32,202 nucleotides of DNA from Deltaproteobacteria bacterium (GCA_031264015.1 JAISET010000213.1:1-32202), one strand, 5' to 3'. Numbered from the stretch's first letter, positions 8,357 to 16,344 are shown. The notes: generated by a model not told the origin, from the sequence alone. Numbers and translations: made by a program.

Positions 8357-9181
8357 ATCTGGATACAATGGTTGTTTTATGATATGTTGATAAAAATGGA
8401 GGAGCGAAATTAAAGGCCGCCCGTCTTTTTAAACCCAATCAAACAACCTGAAATTGAGATGTTAATTGAGTTAATTGATAAGCTCGTTCAAAAATGTGCC
8501 TTCTAATTACAGTTTGTTTGAGTCCAAATTTGTGAAAGAATGCCTCGTCGAAAAATCCGGCCGTCTTTTTGTCAGGAACTAGAAGGCTTAGCCTGGGGCT
8601 GAAAAATTTTTTGACTGAAATATCAAGGCCGGCGACGGGCGGAAGGAAATTGAAAGTCGTTTTTTTTTTTTTTTTGAGGAGGTCAGGCGCGCCTTTTTTC
8701 CGGCGGTCGGAGCCTGCCGGAGCTATTTCCGCCCGCGGTCGGGAGGATCGGGCCCGGCGAATCCGGTCGGGAGGAGCAAGTCGGGAGGAGCAAGTCGGGA
8801 CGGAGGGGGGCCGAGGACGGCCGACGACGGTTTGGGGTCGACCGGGCATAGGCCGACCTGGACGGTTGTCATTCTTTGTCGTCGGTTCAAAAGAGGCCGT
8901 ATTTATGGCTGACAGTTGTCACGGCGGGCCGCGGCAGGCGCGGGGCTCGCTGGCGCGGGCGTCGACAGTTCTATTCTGTCCAACCGAGTCCGAGTGTCGA
9001 CGACATGGCGCGAGACATGGAGGACCATGACTTTTTTATTATTATTTTCCTTTATTGATGTTCGTCAGCTTGACATGCCTCGAAGCTTCATTTTTTCCGC
9101 GTCCTCGTCTTTTGAACGGCCCGGGATTAAATCAGGGCCGGACGAGGCCGTGGGCGGGGAAAGAATTTAACCCGGCGGGGA

Positions 9182-9195
9182 CCGGTCCGGACCGG
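9182..9195 (+). promoter_or_regulatory. Perfect 14-bp palindrome upstream of cdhD
   Basis: CCGGTCCGGACCGG is fully self-complementary and ends 22 nt before the cdhD start, just ahead of its Shine-Dalgarno (AGGTGA). It could be an operator or an mRNA hairpin. High local GC makes chance palindromes common. Confidence 0.3.
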
Positions 9196-9217
9196 CCCGT
9201 CCGACCCCAGGTGACAA

Positions 9218-10861
9218 ATGACGTTAAAAATCGAAAAAGTTAAATATTCTGGAAAGATCAACGAAACCCCTCTCGGGACGCAGAAAGTGGTCGTCGGCGG
9301 ACAGGCGGCCTATCCCTTCCACGACTTCGAGGGGGCGCTGCCGAACAGGCCCAAGTTCGCCCTGCAGGTCTGGGACGTCAACCCCGAGGACTCTTTCCCG
9401 CCCCCCCTGGCCGAGGCCTACGCGGGCGTTTTGGGAGACCCGGCGGCCTGGGCCAAAAAGGCCGTCGATTACGGGGCCGACATCATCTCCGTCCATCTGA
9501 AGAGCTCGGACCCCAACGGGGCCGACACGGGGCCCGAGGAGGCCGTGGACACGGTGGGCAGGGTCCTGGCCGCGGTGGACGTCCCCGTCATCGTCTTCGG
9601 GGTTGACAACGCCGACAAGGACAACAAGACGCTGTCCGCGGTGGCCGAGGCCTTTCCGAACAAGAATCTTGTTTTGGGCCCCCTGACCGACAAGAATTAC
9701 AAGCAGATCGGAGCCCAGGCCCTGGCCTACGGGCACTCGGTCATCGCCCGCACCCCCATCGACGTCAACTTGGCCAAGCAGCTCAACATCCTATTGATGG
9801 ATCTGGGCCTCAAGAACGACAAGATCCTGATCGACCCCAACACCGGCGGCTTGGGCTACGGCATGGAGTACTGCTATTCCGTCATGGAGCGCATCACCAT
9901 CGCCGCCCTGATCCAGGCCGACGACAAGCTCCAGCAGCCCATCGTCAACATCCTGGGCGAGGAGATCTGGAAGCTCAAGGAGGTCAACCAGCTGACGGCC
10001 GAGCATCCCGTCCTGGGCGACCAGTTCAGCCGAGGGGTGCTGATGGAGACCACCGAGGCCGTCTCCCTGCTCAGCGCCGGCTCCAGCCTGCTGGTCATGG
10101 CCCACCCGGCCACCCTGAGGCTGGTGCGCGATTATGTCGACTCGATGTTCGAGGGCGGGGACATCGTCGCCGAAGAATTCGACGTCCCCATCACGGACCT
10201 GGGCGGCGTGGCCGAACCCGCGTCCGGCAAGAAGGCGGAGGCCCCGGCGGCGGCGGCCGCACCTGCCGCCGAGGTGAAAAAGGCGGAGGCGCCTCCCGCC
10301 CCCGCCCCGGTCAAGGAGAAGAAGCCCGAGCCTGCTCCAGCTCCCGTCGAGGAAAAGAAGACCGAGGCGCCTCCCGCTCCCGCCCCGGTCAAGGAGAAGA
10401 AGCCCGAGCCCGCCCCGGCGCCTGTTGAGGAAAAGAAAGCCGAGCCTGCCCCCGCCCCGGTCGAAAAGAAGAAACCCGAGCCGGCTCCAGCTCCTGTCGA
10501 GGAAAAGAAGACCGAGGCGCCTCCCGTCCCCGCCCCGGTCGAGGAGAAGAGGGCCGAGCCCGCCCCAGCTCCTGTCGAGGAAAAGAAGACCGAGGCGCCT
10601 CCCGCACCCGCCCCGGTCGAGGAGAAGAAACCCGAGCCCGCCCCATCTCCTGTCGAGGAAAAGAAGACCGAGGCGCCTCCCGTCCCCGCCCCGGTCGAGG
10701 AGAAGAGGGCCGAAGCCTCTCCCACCACTCATAAAAAGAAGGATCGTCATGAGGCGGAATATCCTTCCGAACCCTACGTGTTCGTCAAACCGGAATTTTT
10801 GGTCAGCACCCAGATCATCAACGAGCTTGACCGCGTCCACATGAGGACACCAAGGTATTAG
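9218..10861 (+). CDS. cdhD: Acetyl-CoA decarbonylase/synthase delta (corrinoid Fe-S protein small subunit) with repeat tail
   Basis: The small subunit of the corrinoid iron-sulfur protein, which carries the methyl group from methyltetrahydrofolate to acetyl-CoA synthase in the Wood-Ljungdahl pathway. Residues 1 to about 335 form the conserved TIM-barrel subunit. Recognisable parts are the N-terminal VVVGGQAAYPFHDFEG, the barrel segment ADIISVHLKSSDPNG, VDVPVIVFGVDN, ILIDPNTGGLGYGMEY and the late SAGSSLLVMAHP. Known homologs are about 310-330 aa; here the protein is 547 aa. Residues about 336-502 are a Pro/Ala/Lys/Glu linker with eleven PV(E/K)(E/K)K(K/R)-type units, followed by a non-repetitive end (YPSEPYVFVKPEF ... 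LDRVHMRTPRY). ATG 9218 follows AGGTGA at a 5-nt distance. No other CODH/ACS gene is in the window, so the complex is dispersed or encoded beyond it. Confidence 0.92.
   Translation: MTLKIEKVKYSGKINETPLGTQKVVVGGQAAYPFHDFEGALPNRPKFALQVWDVNPEDSFPPPLAEAYAGVLGDPAAWAKKAVDYGADIISVHLKSSDPNGADTGPEEAVDTVGRVLAAVDVPVIVFGVDNADKDNKTLSAVAEAFPNKNLVLGPLTDKNYKQIGAQALAYGHSVIARTPIDVNLAKQLNILLMDLGLKNDKILIDPNTGGLGYGMEYCYSVMERITIAALIQADDKLQQPIVNILGEEIWKLKEVNQLTAEHPVLGDQFSRGVLMETTEAVSLLSAGSSLLVMAHPATLRLVRDYVDSMFEGGDIVAEEFDVPITDLGGVAEPASGKKAEAPAAAAAPAAEVKKAEAPPAPAPVKEKKPEPAPAPVEEKKTEAPPAPAPVKEKKPEPAPAPVEEKKAEPAPAPVEKKKPEPAPAPVEEKKTEAPPVPAPVEEKRAEPAPAPVEEKKTEAPPAPAPVEEKKPEPAPSPVEEKKTEAPPVPAPVEEKRAEASPTTHKKKDRHEAEYPSEPYVFVKPEFLVSTQIINELDRVHMRTPRY
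10290..10731 (+). repeat. In-frame coding minisatellite in cdhD
   Basis: Near-identical DNA units such as GTCGAGGAAAAGAAGACCGA recur at about 10347, 10497, 10573 and 10652, keeping the reading frame. They encode alternating PAPVEEKKPE and APPAPAPVEEKKTE segments. The near-identity at DNA level suggests recent unit duplication. Confidence 0.8.
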
Positions 10862-11202
10862 TCCCGCCCATAGCGAAATAACGAGGGCGTCTGCTTTTTC
10901 ATCTATCCGCCGCCATTCGTCCTCCCTCCTTTCCAGGTGGGGGACGGCATGGCGGCGCTAATTATTGTCTTCCTGCACGTCTCCTCCCCGTTGTTGGCGC
11001 CCTTTCAGCGCGCTTTTTTCCTCGCTCGTCTTTTCCACAACATACTTGTCCGCCAGTTGATTTTAAACTACCTGGGCCGCTCCAAAATTCCGGAGGTTTT
11101 TCGGTGTCATCTTGTTATGGCGCCGCGACCTTTGGTATTCTTATGCGGGCGAGGCATGAACTCGGGGCGCGGTTCACATTAGTTATTTGAAAAAAAGGCG
11201 AT
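10862..11202 (+). other. Intergenic stretch between cdhD and tRNA-Arg
   Basis: No gene supported. A plus-strand frame of 81 codons at 10937-11182 has hydrophobic content but no recognised family and only a GT-rich purine stretch upstream. No terminator follows cdhD directly. Confidence 0.4.
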
Positions 11203-11236
11203 AAAAAAACCCTTGAAAGCAGGCGCTTGCAAAGGG
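11203..11236 (-). terminator. Intrinsic terminator of tRNA-Arg
   Basis: On the minus strand CCCTTTGCAAGC (11225-11236) pairs imperfectly with GCTTTCAAGGG (11210-11220), then seven T follow (11203-11209). It lies 36 nt beyond the tRNA 3' end. Confidence 0.7.
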
Positions 11237-11271
11237 TGAAACTTTTAAAAAACTTATTTGAGTAAATGAGG

Positions 11272-11349
11272 TGGTGCCCCCGGCGTGACTCGAACACGCG
11301 ACACCAGGATTAGGAATCCTGTGCTCTATCCTGACTGAGCTACGAGGGC
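11272..11349 (-). tRNA. tRNA-Arg (anticodon CCU)
   Basis: The minus strand folds as a complete tRNA. The acceptor GCCCTCG pairs with CGGGGGC (one wobble), the D arm starts TAGCTC, the anticodon stem CAGGA/TCCTG encloses TTCCTAA with anticodon CCT, and the T stem GCGTG/CACGC encloses TTCGAGT. The discriminator is A and the CCA end is encoded. It reads AGG codons. Confidence 0.95.
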
Positions 11350-11744
11350 AATCACTATCGAACGGGGCCGGTTTTGAAACCAGCGGAAGGGGAGGTCGTC
11401 GGCCTAGATAAACGCGAGGGATGTCTAGAGCAAACTAACTCCCTTCAGGACAACTTTTAATCTTACCTCTTTAGTTTTTAAAAATCAAGAAAAATTTTTA
11501 CTCCGCGTTCCGGTATCTAAAATAGCCTCTTTCCAGGTTTTTGCTTTTCGGCGGGCGGGGGGCGCCGGATGTCGGATCCGTCCGGGAGAGATTTATCGAG
11601 TTGCCGCCAGGCTGGCTGGCAAATTATCTAGCGTCGGCATTTTGGTAGTCATAACATTTTTCCAATTTCCAAAAGTGGTTTGTGAAATGTACAAACTGAT
11701 AATTATCTATAATTATTGAATTTTTTCTATAATTATTTCTGTTT

Positions 11745-11905
11745 GTCAGGCGGCCCCCTTTTTCCGTGGCGAAAATAGACAGTTGGGCCACTTTTTCCGT
11801 GGCGAAAGCAGCCAGGCGGCTCACTTTTATCGTAGCGAGAAAAGCCAGGCGGCTCACTTTTATCGTAGCGAAAATAGCCAGGCGGCTCACTTTATCCGTG
11901 GCGTT
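11745..11905 (+). repeat. Five-unit 33-bp tandem array (possible IS end repeats)
   Basis: The anchor CGT(G/A)GCG occurs with its GTGGCG/GTAGCG at 11766, 11799, 11832, 11865 and 11898, exactly 33 bp apart each time. CAGGCGGC recurs in phase at 11747, 11813, 11846 and 11879. Units are contiguous with no spacers, so this is not CRISPR. The combination of (C/T)CACTTTT...CGT(G/A)GCGAAA units resembles the multiple subterminal repeats seen at ends of some IS21-type elements; no transposase is adjacent, so that origin is only a suggestion. Confidence 0.7.
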
Positions 11906-12100
11906 TTCAGTTTTGCCCTCTGCTTTCAGGGATTTCCCCGCCAGCCATCCTTGTAATGGATAAAATTATGCTCATGACACCTCGATTTTGGAAAAAATAC
12001 TTGCGCAGGGCGATTTTTATTGAGAAGTATTCCCACTAAGATAAGTAAGAATCAAAAACATGCCCTTTTTTCCAGCGGCAATTTTTTGGCTGACCGCTAG

Positions 12101-12162
12101 ATTGTCAACCCCTTTTCGTCCAGGTCGCCTGAAAAAACAGGGGGTTTTTACCACTTGATCAA
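12101..12162 (+). mobile_element. Degraded copy of the inverted-repeat element (left arm deleted in part)
   Basis: CGTCCAGGTCGCCTGAAAA followed by a GGGGGTTTTTACCACTTGAT arm (12140 on) matches the element at 31476-31550. The left arm is reduced to ATTGTCAACCCC (12101-12112), lacking the middle. It is therefore a second, decayed copy of the same small element. Confidence 0.6.
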
Positions 12163-12387
12163 GTATGAGAAAATAAAGGATGTTGGTGTTGGTGTTGGTG
12201 TGTGAGACAGGGGAAAAGTTTGTATAAAGGCGACTGACGGGCTAAAAAATATATTTTATTGTGATTGTATTGCTTATAAGGTATAACTAAAATTATTTTG
12301 TTTTAATTTTCTCTATTCATGTTTCTTTAGCCTCATTTAAATTTGACTTTTCCAACTTGAAAAGCAAGGGCGATCGACTAAAACCGG

Positions 12388-12774
12388 TCAAGGCTTGCGG
12401 CGAAGCCTCCCGACCATTTTCCGGTCGGCTGGGCAGAAGTCGTATTGGTCCAAACTTTCGACGGAGACCCACCGGCAGTCCAGGTGGATTAAATTTCTGG
12501 GGGTTCCCCGGGTGACGGCGGCCGCCAGGAAGGTGATTTTGACTTCCTTGTCAGGATAGGCGTGGACGGTCTCCATTATTTTTTCCCCCACCGAGACGGT
12601 CACGTCCAGCTCCTCCCCGCATTCCCGGGCCAGGCACTCCTCCAGAGTCTCGTCTTGCTCCCTCTTCCCTCCGGGAAACTCCCACAGGCAGGCGCAGCTT
12701 CCCCCCGCGGCCCTTTGGCAGATCAGGACGTTTTGCCGGTCGTCAATAATGACCGCGGCGGCCACTTCGATCAT
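12388..12774 (-). CDS. mutT: Nudix hydrolase, MutT type (8-oxo-dGTP diphosphatase)
   Basis: A 128-residue protein, the size of MutT. The Nudix box spans residues about 35-57 (GGKREQDETLEECLARECGEE region, Gx5Ex7REUxEE). The residue after EEL is Asp rather than the canonical Gly, a variant common in small MutT-like proteins (EELDV). The preceding CLWEFPGG is typical of MutT/NudG enzymes that clear oxidised or modified nucleoside triphosphates; which substrate cannot be decided here. The ATG at 12774 has GAGGGAA upstream on the minus strand. It stands alone; the gene upstream is a truncated SUKH-family paralog. Confidence 0.9.
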   Translation of the reverse strand: MIEVAAAVIIDDRQNVLICQRAAGGSCACLWEFPGGKREQDETLEECLARECGEELDVTVSVGEKIMETVHAYPDKEVKITFLAAAVTRGTPRNLIHLDCRWVSVESLDQYDFCPADRKMVGRLRRKP

Positions 12775-12905
12775 CTCGATTCCCTCAAAGATAATAATGC
12801 CAAAACAGCATGCCGCCTCTCGCGGAAAAGCATGCCGGGCGATGAAAAATTTCGGGAAATATTCTCAAAAACTATGCCTTCCAGAAGAACAATAATCAAA
12901 AACCA

Positions 12906-13190
12906 TCAGGTCCGCAGGTTTGGAAATATCTCAAGTCTCAGAAATGTCGGGAATAATTTACGGCAAAAAAAGAGCGACCAGCCGGACAGCAGACGCCAAA
13001 ACGGGGAGCTTTCGTCCCTGACGCGCGGCAGTCCGGCACGCGCGGACCCGGCCGCGAGAACGGCCCCGGGAAAGTAATCTTGTTCCGGAGGCAGGGCGCG
13101 TCGCATCAGTCTGGCAAGCCGGGGAATGTCCTTCAAGGGGCCGTGTTCTTCCGGCCGGGTCATGTTTGTTTTAACTGGCGGCCTCTTCAT
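12906..13190 (-). pseudogene. Truncated tandem copy of the SUKH-type gene N-terminus
   Basis: This 94-residue frame matches the N-terminus of the full-length gene at 13314-14789. Shared blocks are MKxPPxK at the start, GPL(K/Q)DIPRLA, PG-A-L-A-ARAGL, and SSPFWRLL-G-SLFFC-K. After FFCRK (about residue 75) similarity stops and unrelated residues run to the stop. The ATG at 13190 lies in the same context as the full gene's start (GACATGAAGA in both), and similarity extends about 25 bp upstream of the ATG. This is therefore a partial tandem duplication that lost the whole SUKH domain. Whether the short product is made is unknown. Confidence 0.7.
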
Positions 13191-13313
13191 GTCTCGCGAC
13201 CTTGGACTATGGTCGCGGCCGCGCCTTCGGCCGGGGCTTTGGCTTCGACTGGCGCCTTCGGCCGCGGGCTCGTCAAGCTCGCAAATCGGGCAAACGGTCA
13301 AAAGCTGACGAAT

Positions 13314-14789
13314 TCAGGCCGGGTTTCGCTCGACGAGGAAAAAACCGCCGGCTTGGGCATGTTCGAAATGATCGATGGAATATTTCACGACGGCATTTTT
13401 ATTCTGCAGGAATTTGGCCAGGAGGCTGGAAATTTCTTTGGTCCTCGCCGTGTCCGCGCTGTCTTCCATGCGATAGCCGATCCCTAAAATATCCGGGTCT
13501 CCGTCGTGAAAGGCGGCGGAGACTTGCCAGTTTGCGTCGACGTCGCCAAGATACGCCGACAGGATGTCGGCCAGGTGTTTGACCGGGGACGCGGCGCCTT
13601 TTTTACCGAATATTTTTTTTATCATGCCGAGGATATGTTTGTGACGACAGTCTATTTGGGTCGAAAGCATTCTGTGGCAGTAGGAAGTGCGGAAATAATC
13701 GGCGTGGAAAATCTCCTCGAACACAATATCGTCAAGGGTATATTTCTTCGGGATGTCGACGTTTTCGATCCTCGCCCACATCAGCAGTCTTTCCTCCATC
13801 GCCTTTTCATAGGTGATCAGAGACTTGGCGAAGGTTTCGAAATCTTTAGCCGCGACGTGGCAGACCCAGTCGGCCGGGCTGTTTCCGCGCCTGGCGCACA
13901 TGACGTAAGGCTCGCCATATTTCCCGTTTTCACGGTAGTCCAGGAACAGCAGGTCGTCGTCATTGTCGAGGGGGTCGCAAACGACCAGCCCAAATTTGTT
14001 CAGGCCGTATTTTTCGGCCAGGTCTTGAACCCTGCCCCGGCCAAGCGAGTATTTCGCGCCGTCGTCCAGTCCCAGGAACGCCTTGAACGGGAAGACGAAC
14101 TCGTCGAAGGGGAGTTCGGGATTTTCAAGGAAGCCGGCGGTGAGGACGCTCGCGCCGCCGTTTTGTTTTTCCAGGAGGCGGACATAGGACAAGGGCAGCT
14201 TGAATCCGAATTTTTTCTCGGCCGAGGCGACCATTTCCGGGGTCAGTGACGCCCCCTCGTAGCCGGCGCCGGCCGGGTCGCCGGGATTCCAGAAATTATC
14301 GAGGCCGAAGCCGGCGAAGGGCTTCTCCGGCCTGCCTTTGGCGACGAGAGCGTCCTTGAGGGCGTCGCGGAATTGCGCGTGGCCGCGGAAGACTTTATAT
14401 TTGCCGTCGGCGAAATGAACGTTGCCTTCGGCGATGCCAAGCAGCGTCCCGGCAAGCCGCCTAATTACGGAGTCCGCCGGAAAGGCGTTCATGGCCAGCC
14501 TCAACTCGGCGGCCGACTCGGCGAATTTCTCGCAGAAAAAGAGGGACCCGCCGTTCAGCAGGCGCCAAAACGGGGAGCTTTTGTCCTCGCCGGCCAGCAG
14601 TCCGGCCCGCGCCGTCTCGGCCCTGAGAGCGGCCCCGGGGCCGATGTCGTCATCGGGGGGGACGGCGTATTTCGTCAGCTCGGCAAGTCGGGGAATGTCC
14701 TGCAGCGGGCCGTAGTCTTCCGGCCGGTGCCGTTTTTTATTTTTGGGTTCCTTGCTCCCGGGCTTTTGTTTTTTAGGCGGTGTCTTCAT
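13314..14789 (-). CDS. SUKH/SMI1-KNR4 domain protein with conserved N-terminal extension
   Basis: A 491-residue protein. Residues about 163-330 look like a SUKH (SMI1/KNR4) domain: a lead-in LDNFWNPGDP, then SLTPEMVASAEKKFGFKLP, YVRLLEKQNGG, and later a GLVVCDPLDNDDDLLFLDY segment with acidic strand ends, then WVCHVAAKDFETFAKSL. SUKH proteins often act as immunity proteins against nuclease toxins, but many stand-alone ones have unknown roles. Residues 1-160 are charged then helical and unrecognised; the C-terminal 150 residues are also unrecognised. No toxin gene is next to it. The start ATG at 14789 follows AGGGGA. A truncated copy of its N-terminus lies just downstream (12906-13190). Domain call moderately sure; function open. 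Confidence 0.7.
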   Translation of the reverse strand: MKTPPKKQKPGSKEPKNKKRHRPEDYGPLQDIPRLAELTKYAVPPDDDIGPGAALRAETARAGLLAGEDKSSPFWRLLNGGSLFFCEKFAESAAELRLAMNAFPADSVIRRLAGTLLGIAEGNVHFADGKYKVFRGHAQFRDALKDALVAKGRPEKPFAGFGLDNFWNPGDPAGAGYEGASLTPEMVASAEKKFGFKLPLSYVRLLEKQNGGASVLTAGFLENPELPFDEFVFPFKAFLGLDDGAKYSLGRGRVQDLAEKYGLNKFGLVVCDPLDNDDDLLFLDYRENGKYGEPYVMCARRGNSPADWVCHVAAKDFETFAKSLITYEKAMEERLLMWARIENVDIPKKYTLDDIVFEEIFHADYFRTSYCHRMLSTQIDCRHKHILGMIKKIFGKKGAASPVKHLADILSAYLGDVDANWQVSAAFHDGDPDILGIGYRMEDSADTARTKEISSLLAKFLQNKNAVVKYSIDHFEHAQAGGFFLVERNPA

Positions 14790-15431
14790 GTCCCCTGACC
14801 GTGGGTTGTGGCTCTCGCCAAGGCGACAGCGTTGTTTTAAAACTTCGGCCCCCTCTGGTGGCCGGCCTATTTATTGAATCCTCCCTTCCAGGTGTCGAGC
14901 GGGAGGGGGCTGACGGGAGGAGACGGACGGGAGGCGGGGTCGGGAGGGCGGGCCGGGGTTGAAAATAACTCCTCCGGCTGTCCGGGCGCCTCTTTTTGAC
15001 CGGCATTCAATTAATCTTGGTGACAATACCTGAAACATGGCGGTTTGTAAACTCTTTTTTTTGTCCGTCTTGTCAGTCTCGGTTGTCCTGGCCGTCATGG
15101 CCGTCATGATCTTCATGCCGTCGCGCTCCCCGCCGGTTTTCAGCTTGCTTGTATCATCTGTTACAGACAAAAACCCTCCCGGCGACCATAATCCCTTGGT
15201 CTTGAGGCCGTCTCGCTCCCGGTCCCGGGGGGTTTGATATTTTCACGGCCGGCCCGATGTTTTTTCTTTTTTTTGTTATTTTTGCCGTTTTTTGGCGACG
15301 GCGTCGCTCGAGGCCCCGCCGTTTTTTGCGGCGGGTTCAGCCAGGGTTTTTAATTTTTCCGACTCGCGCCGTTTCGGCTTGTCACTGTCTCGACATGCCC
15401 CGGGAGGCGGTTTTAAAAAGGAGTTGTGCCG
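14790..15431 (+). other. Divergent intergenic region
   Basis: This lies between the start of the minus-strand SUKH gene and the start of the plus-strand flavoprotein gene, so it should contain both promoters. None is convincing by eye. It is T/C/G-rich on the plus strand, with short tandem segments such as repeated GGCCGTCATG near 15091-15110. A frame at 15037-15237 begins with hydrophobic residues but has no ribosome site, and I do not call it. Confidence 0.45.
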
Positions 15432-16067
15432 ATGTCCACGGTGATGGCTTTTTCCGGCAGCCCCATTAAGGGCGGCAGCATCGAGCAGGGTCTCCGGGCG
15501 GTTCTGGAGGCCACCGAGCTTGACTACGAGCTGGTCAGACTGTCCGAGCTGAACATGAAAGTCTGCGCGGGCTGCAAGGGCTGCGCGAGCACCAACCGCT
15601 GCGTCTTCCAGGACGACGTCAACCCTCTTCTGGAGAAAATCGTGGGCGCCAAGGCCCTGGTTTTAAGCGGCTACCCCAGCTTCAGCTCCGTCAACGCCCT
15701 GACCAAGGTCTTCATGGAGCGCAACTGGCCCCTGCGCCACAACCATATCATGACCTCCGGCAAGGTCGGGGCGGCGGTCATCTGCGGCGGCTCCGGCATG
15801 GAGGAGCTGGCCGGCTATTTTCAGCTCTATTTCGAGCAGTACCTGATGACCGACTACGCGGGCACCCTGAGTCTGACCGGCAACGTCCCCTGCCTCTCCT
15901 GCGGCTACGGGGAGGACTGCCCTGGGAGCGGTTTTTTGCGCCAGCACGGGGCCGGGGCCAGGATCACCCCCGACAAGTTCTTCTCCTTCGCGCGCGACCT
16001 GGACGCCCAAAGGAGGGCCGCCTCCCTGGGCGAGGCCGTCGCCAGGGCCGTCCGTCGGGCAGCCTGA
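15432..16067 (+). CDS. Iron-sulfur flavoprotein / NADPH-dependent FMN reductase family
   Basis: A 211-residue flavodoxin-fold protein. The phosphate-binding loop for FMN is FSGSPIKGGS (residues about 8-16). Cys45, 48, 51 and 57 form CAGCKGCASTNRC, the compact CX2CX2CX5C motif that binds a [4Fe-4S] cluster in archaeal and anaerobe iron-sulfur flavoproteins (Isf). A further Cys-rich stretch, CLSCGYGEDC, lies at about residues 156-165. Such proteins pass electrons between ferredoxin and an acceptor and often help detoxify O2 or H2O2 in anaerobes. ATG 15432 follows AAGGAG with 8 nt spacing. It precedes the hydrogenase maturation genes but is separated from them by a promoter and leader, so it is probably not in their operon. 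Confidence 0.8.
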   Translation: MSTVMAFSGSPIKGGSIEQGLRAVLEATELDYELVRLSELNMKVCAGCKGCASTNRCVFQDDVNPLLEKIVGAKALVLSGYPSFSSVNALTKVFMERNWPLRHNHIMTSGKVGAAVICGGSGMEELAGYFQLYFEQYLMTDYAGTLSLTGNVPCLSCGYGEDCPGSGFLRQHGAGARITPDKFFSFARDLDAQRRAASLGEAVARAVRRAA

Positions 16068-16308
16068 ATTTTTCTCATCATCATCATGATCAAAAAGACC
16101 ATAATGACCTTTTTCCTCCGCCGCCTCCTCCGCCGCCTCCTCCCCGGCCGGGCCTCCCGCCGCCCCTCGCCGACGCCCGGGGGCGGGGGAGGCGGCCCCC
16201 GGGGGCGGGGGAGGGCGCCCGGGCGGGCCGCCGGTCCTCTTTGGACGGGGCTTTCCGGGCGTCGACGGGGGTTTTTTGGGCGGGTCGAAAAAAAGTTGAA
16301 AATAATTC
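16068..16308 (+). other. Intergenic with palindromic TCATCATCATGATCA and G-rich repeats
   Basis: No gene. A T/A palindromic cluster lies right after the flavoprotein stop, followed by pyrimidine-rich and then very G-rich DNA leading to the hyd promoter at 16309. Confidence 0.4.
16176..16214 (+). repeat. Doubled G-rich motif, potential G-quadruplex
   Basis: CCCGGGGGCGGGGGAGG occurs at 16176-16192 and 16198-16214. Together they supply at least four runs of four or more G within 40 bp on the plus strand, about 95 bp upstream of the hyd promoter. Confidence 0.5.
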
Positions 16309-16337
16309 TTGACAAATCCCCCGGCCGGTCATATATT
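16309..16337 (+). promoter_or_regulatory. Strong promoter of the TM1266-hydE-hydG unit
   Basis: TTGACA at 16309-16314 and TATATT at 16332-16337 are spaced by exactly 17 bp. This is the best promoter between the flavoprotein gene and hydG. The predicted transcript start (about 16344-16348) leaves an untranslated leader of about 400 nt. Confidence 0.75.
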
Positions 16338-16344
16338 ATTTTAC

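Larger units (their letters stand above)
7803..9217 (+). other. 1.4-kb stretch without a convincing gene
   Basis: The first part (to about 8150) is GC-rich with pyrimidines strongly favoured on the plus strand. From about 8160 to 8560 it is AT-rich and holds a short Shine-Dalgarno-led frame and an orphan promoter. Further on are a T16 run (8660-8675), a doubled 14-bp unit GTCGGGAGGAGCAA (about 8766-8793) and a palindrome just before cdhD. Larger open frames here lack starts with ribosome sites and resemble nothing I know. The minus-strand frame near 8439-8600 has a protein-like stretch (FFDEAFFHKFGLKQT), so a small decayed gene is possible. Confidence 0.5.
11350..12387 (+). other. 1-kb mixed intergenic region rich in repeats
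   Basis: No gene supported. It contains a 33-bp tandem array (11745-11905), a degraded copy of the inverted-repeat element found at 31476-31550 (here 12101-12162), and a TTGGTG microsatellite near 12182-12202. Composition is AT-rich in patches. Open frames over the 33-bp array exist on both strands only because 33 is a multiple of 3. Confidence 0.5.

Noticed and set aside
10937-11182. 81-codon frame between cdhD and tRNA-Arg
   Set aside because: No recognisable motif and ends without context; composition consistent with chance.
11745-11905. CRISPR array
   Set aside because: Units are contiguous with no spacers, and no cas genes are near.
11624-11963. Frames on both strands across the 33-bp array that give 11-residue protein repeats
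   Set aside because: 33 is a multiple of 3, so the array is open in several frames at once. No ribosome site or conserved flank.
13506-14249. 247-codon plus-strand frame
   Set aside because: Antisense shadow of the SUKH-type gene, which has a ribosome site and domain pattern.
15037-15237. 66-codon frame with hydrophobic start
   Set aside because: No ribosome site; the hydrophobic run arises from tandem GGCCGTCATG-like repeats.
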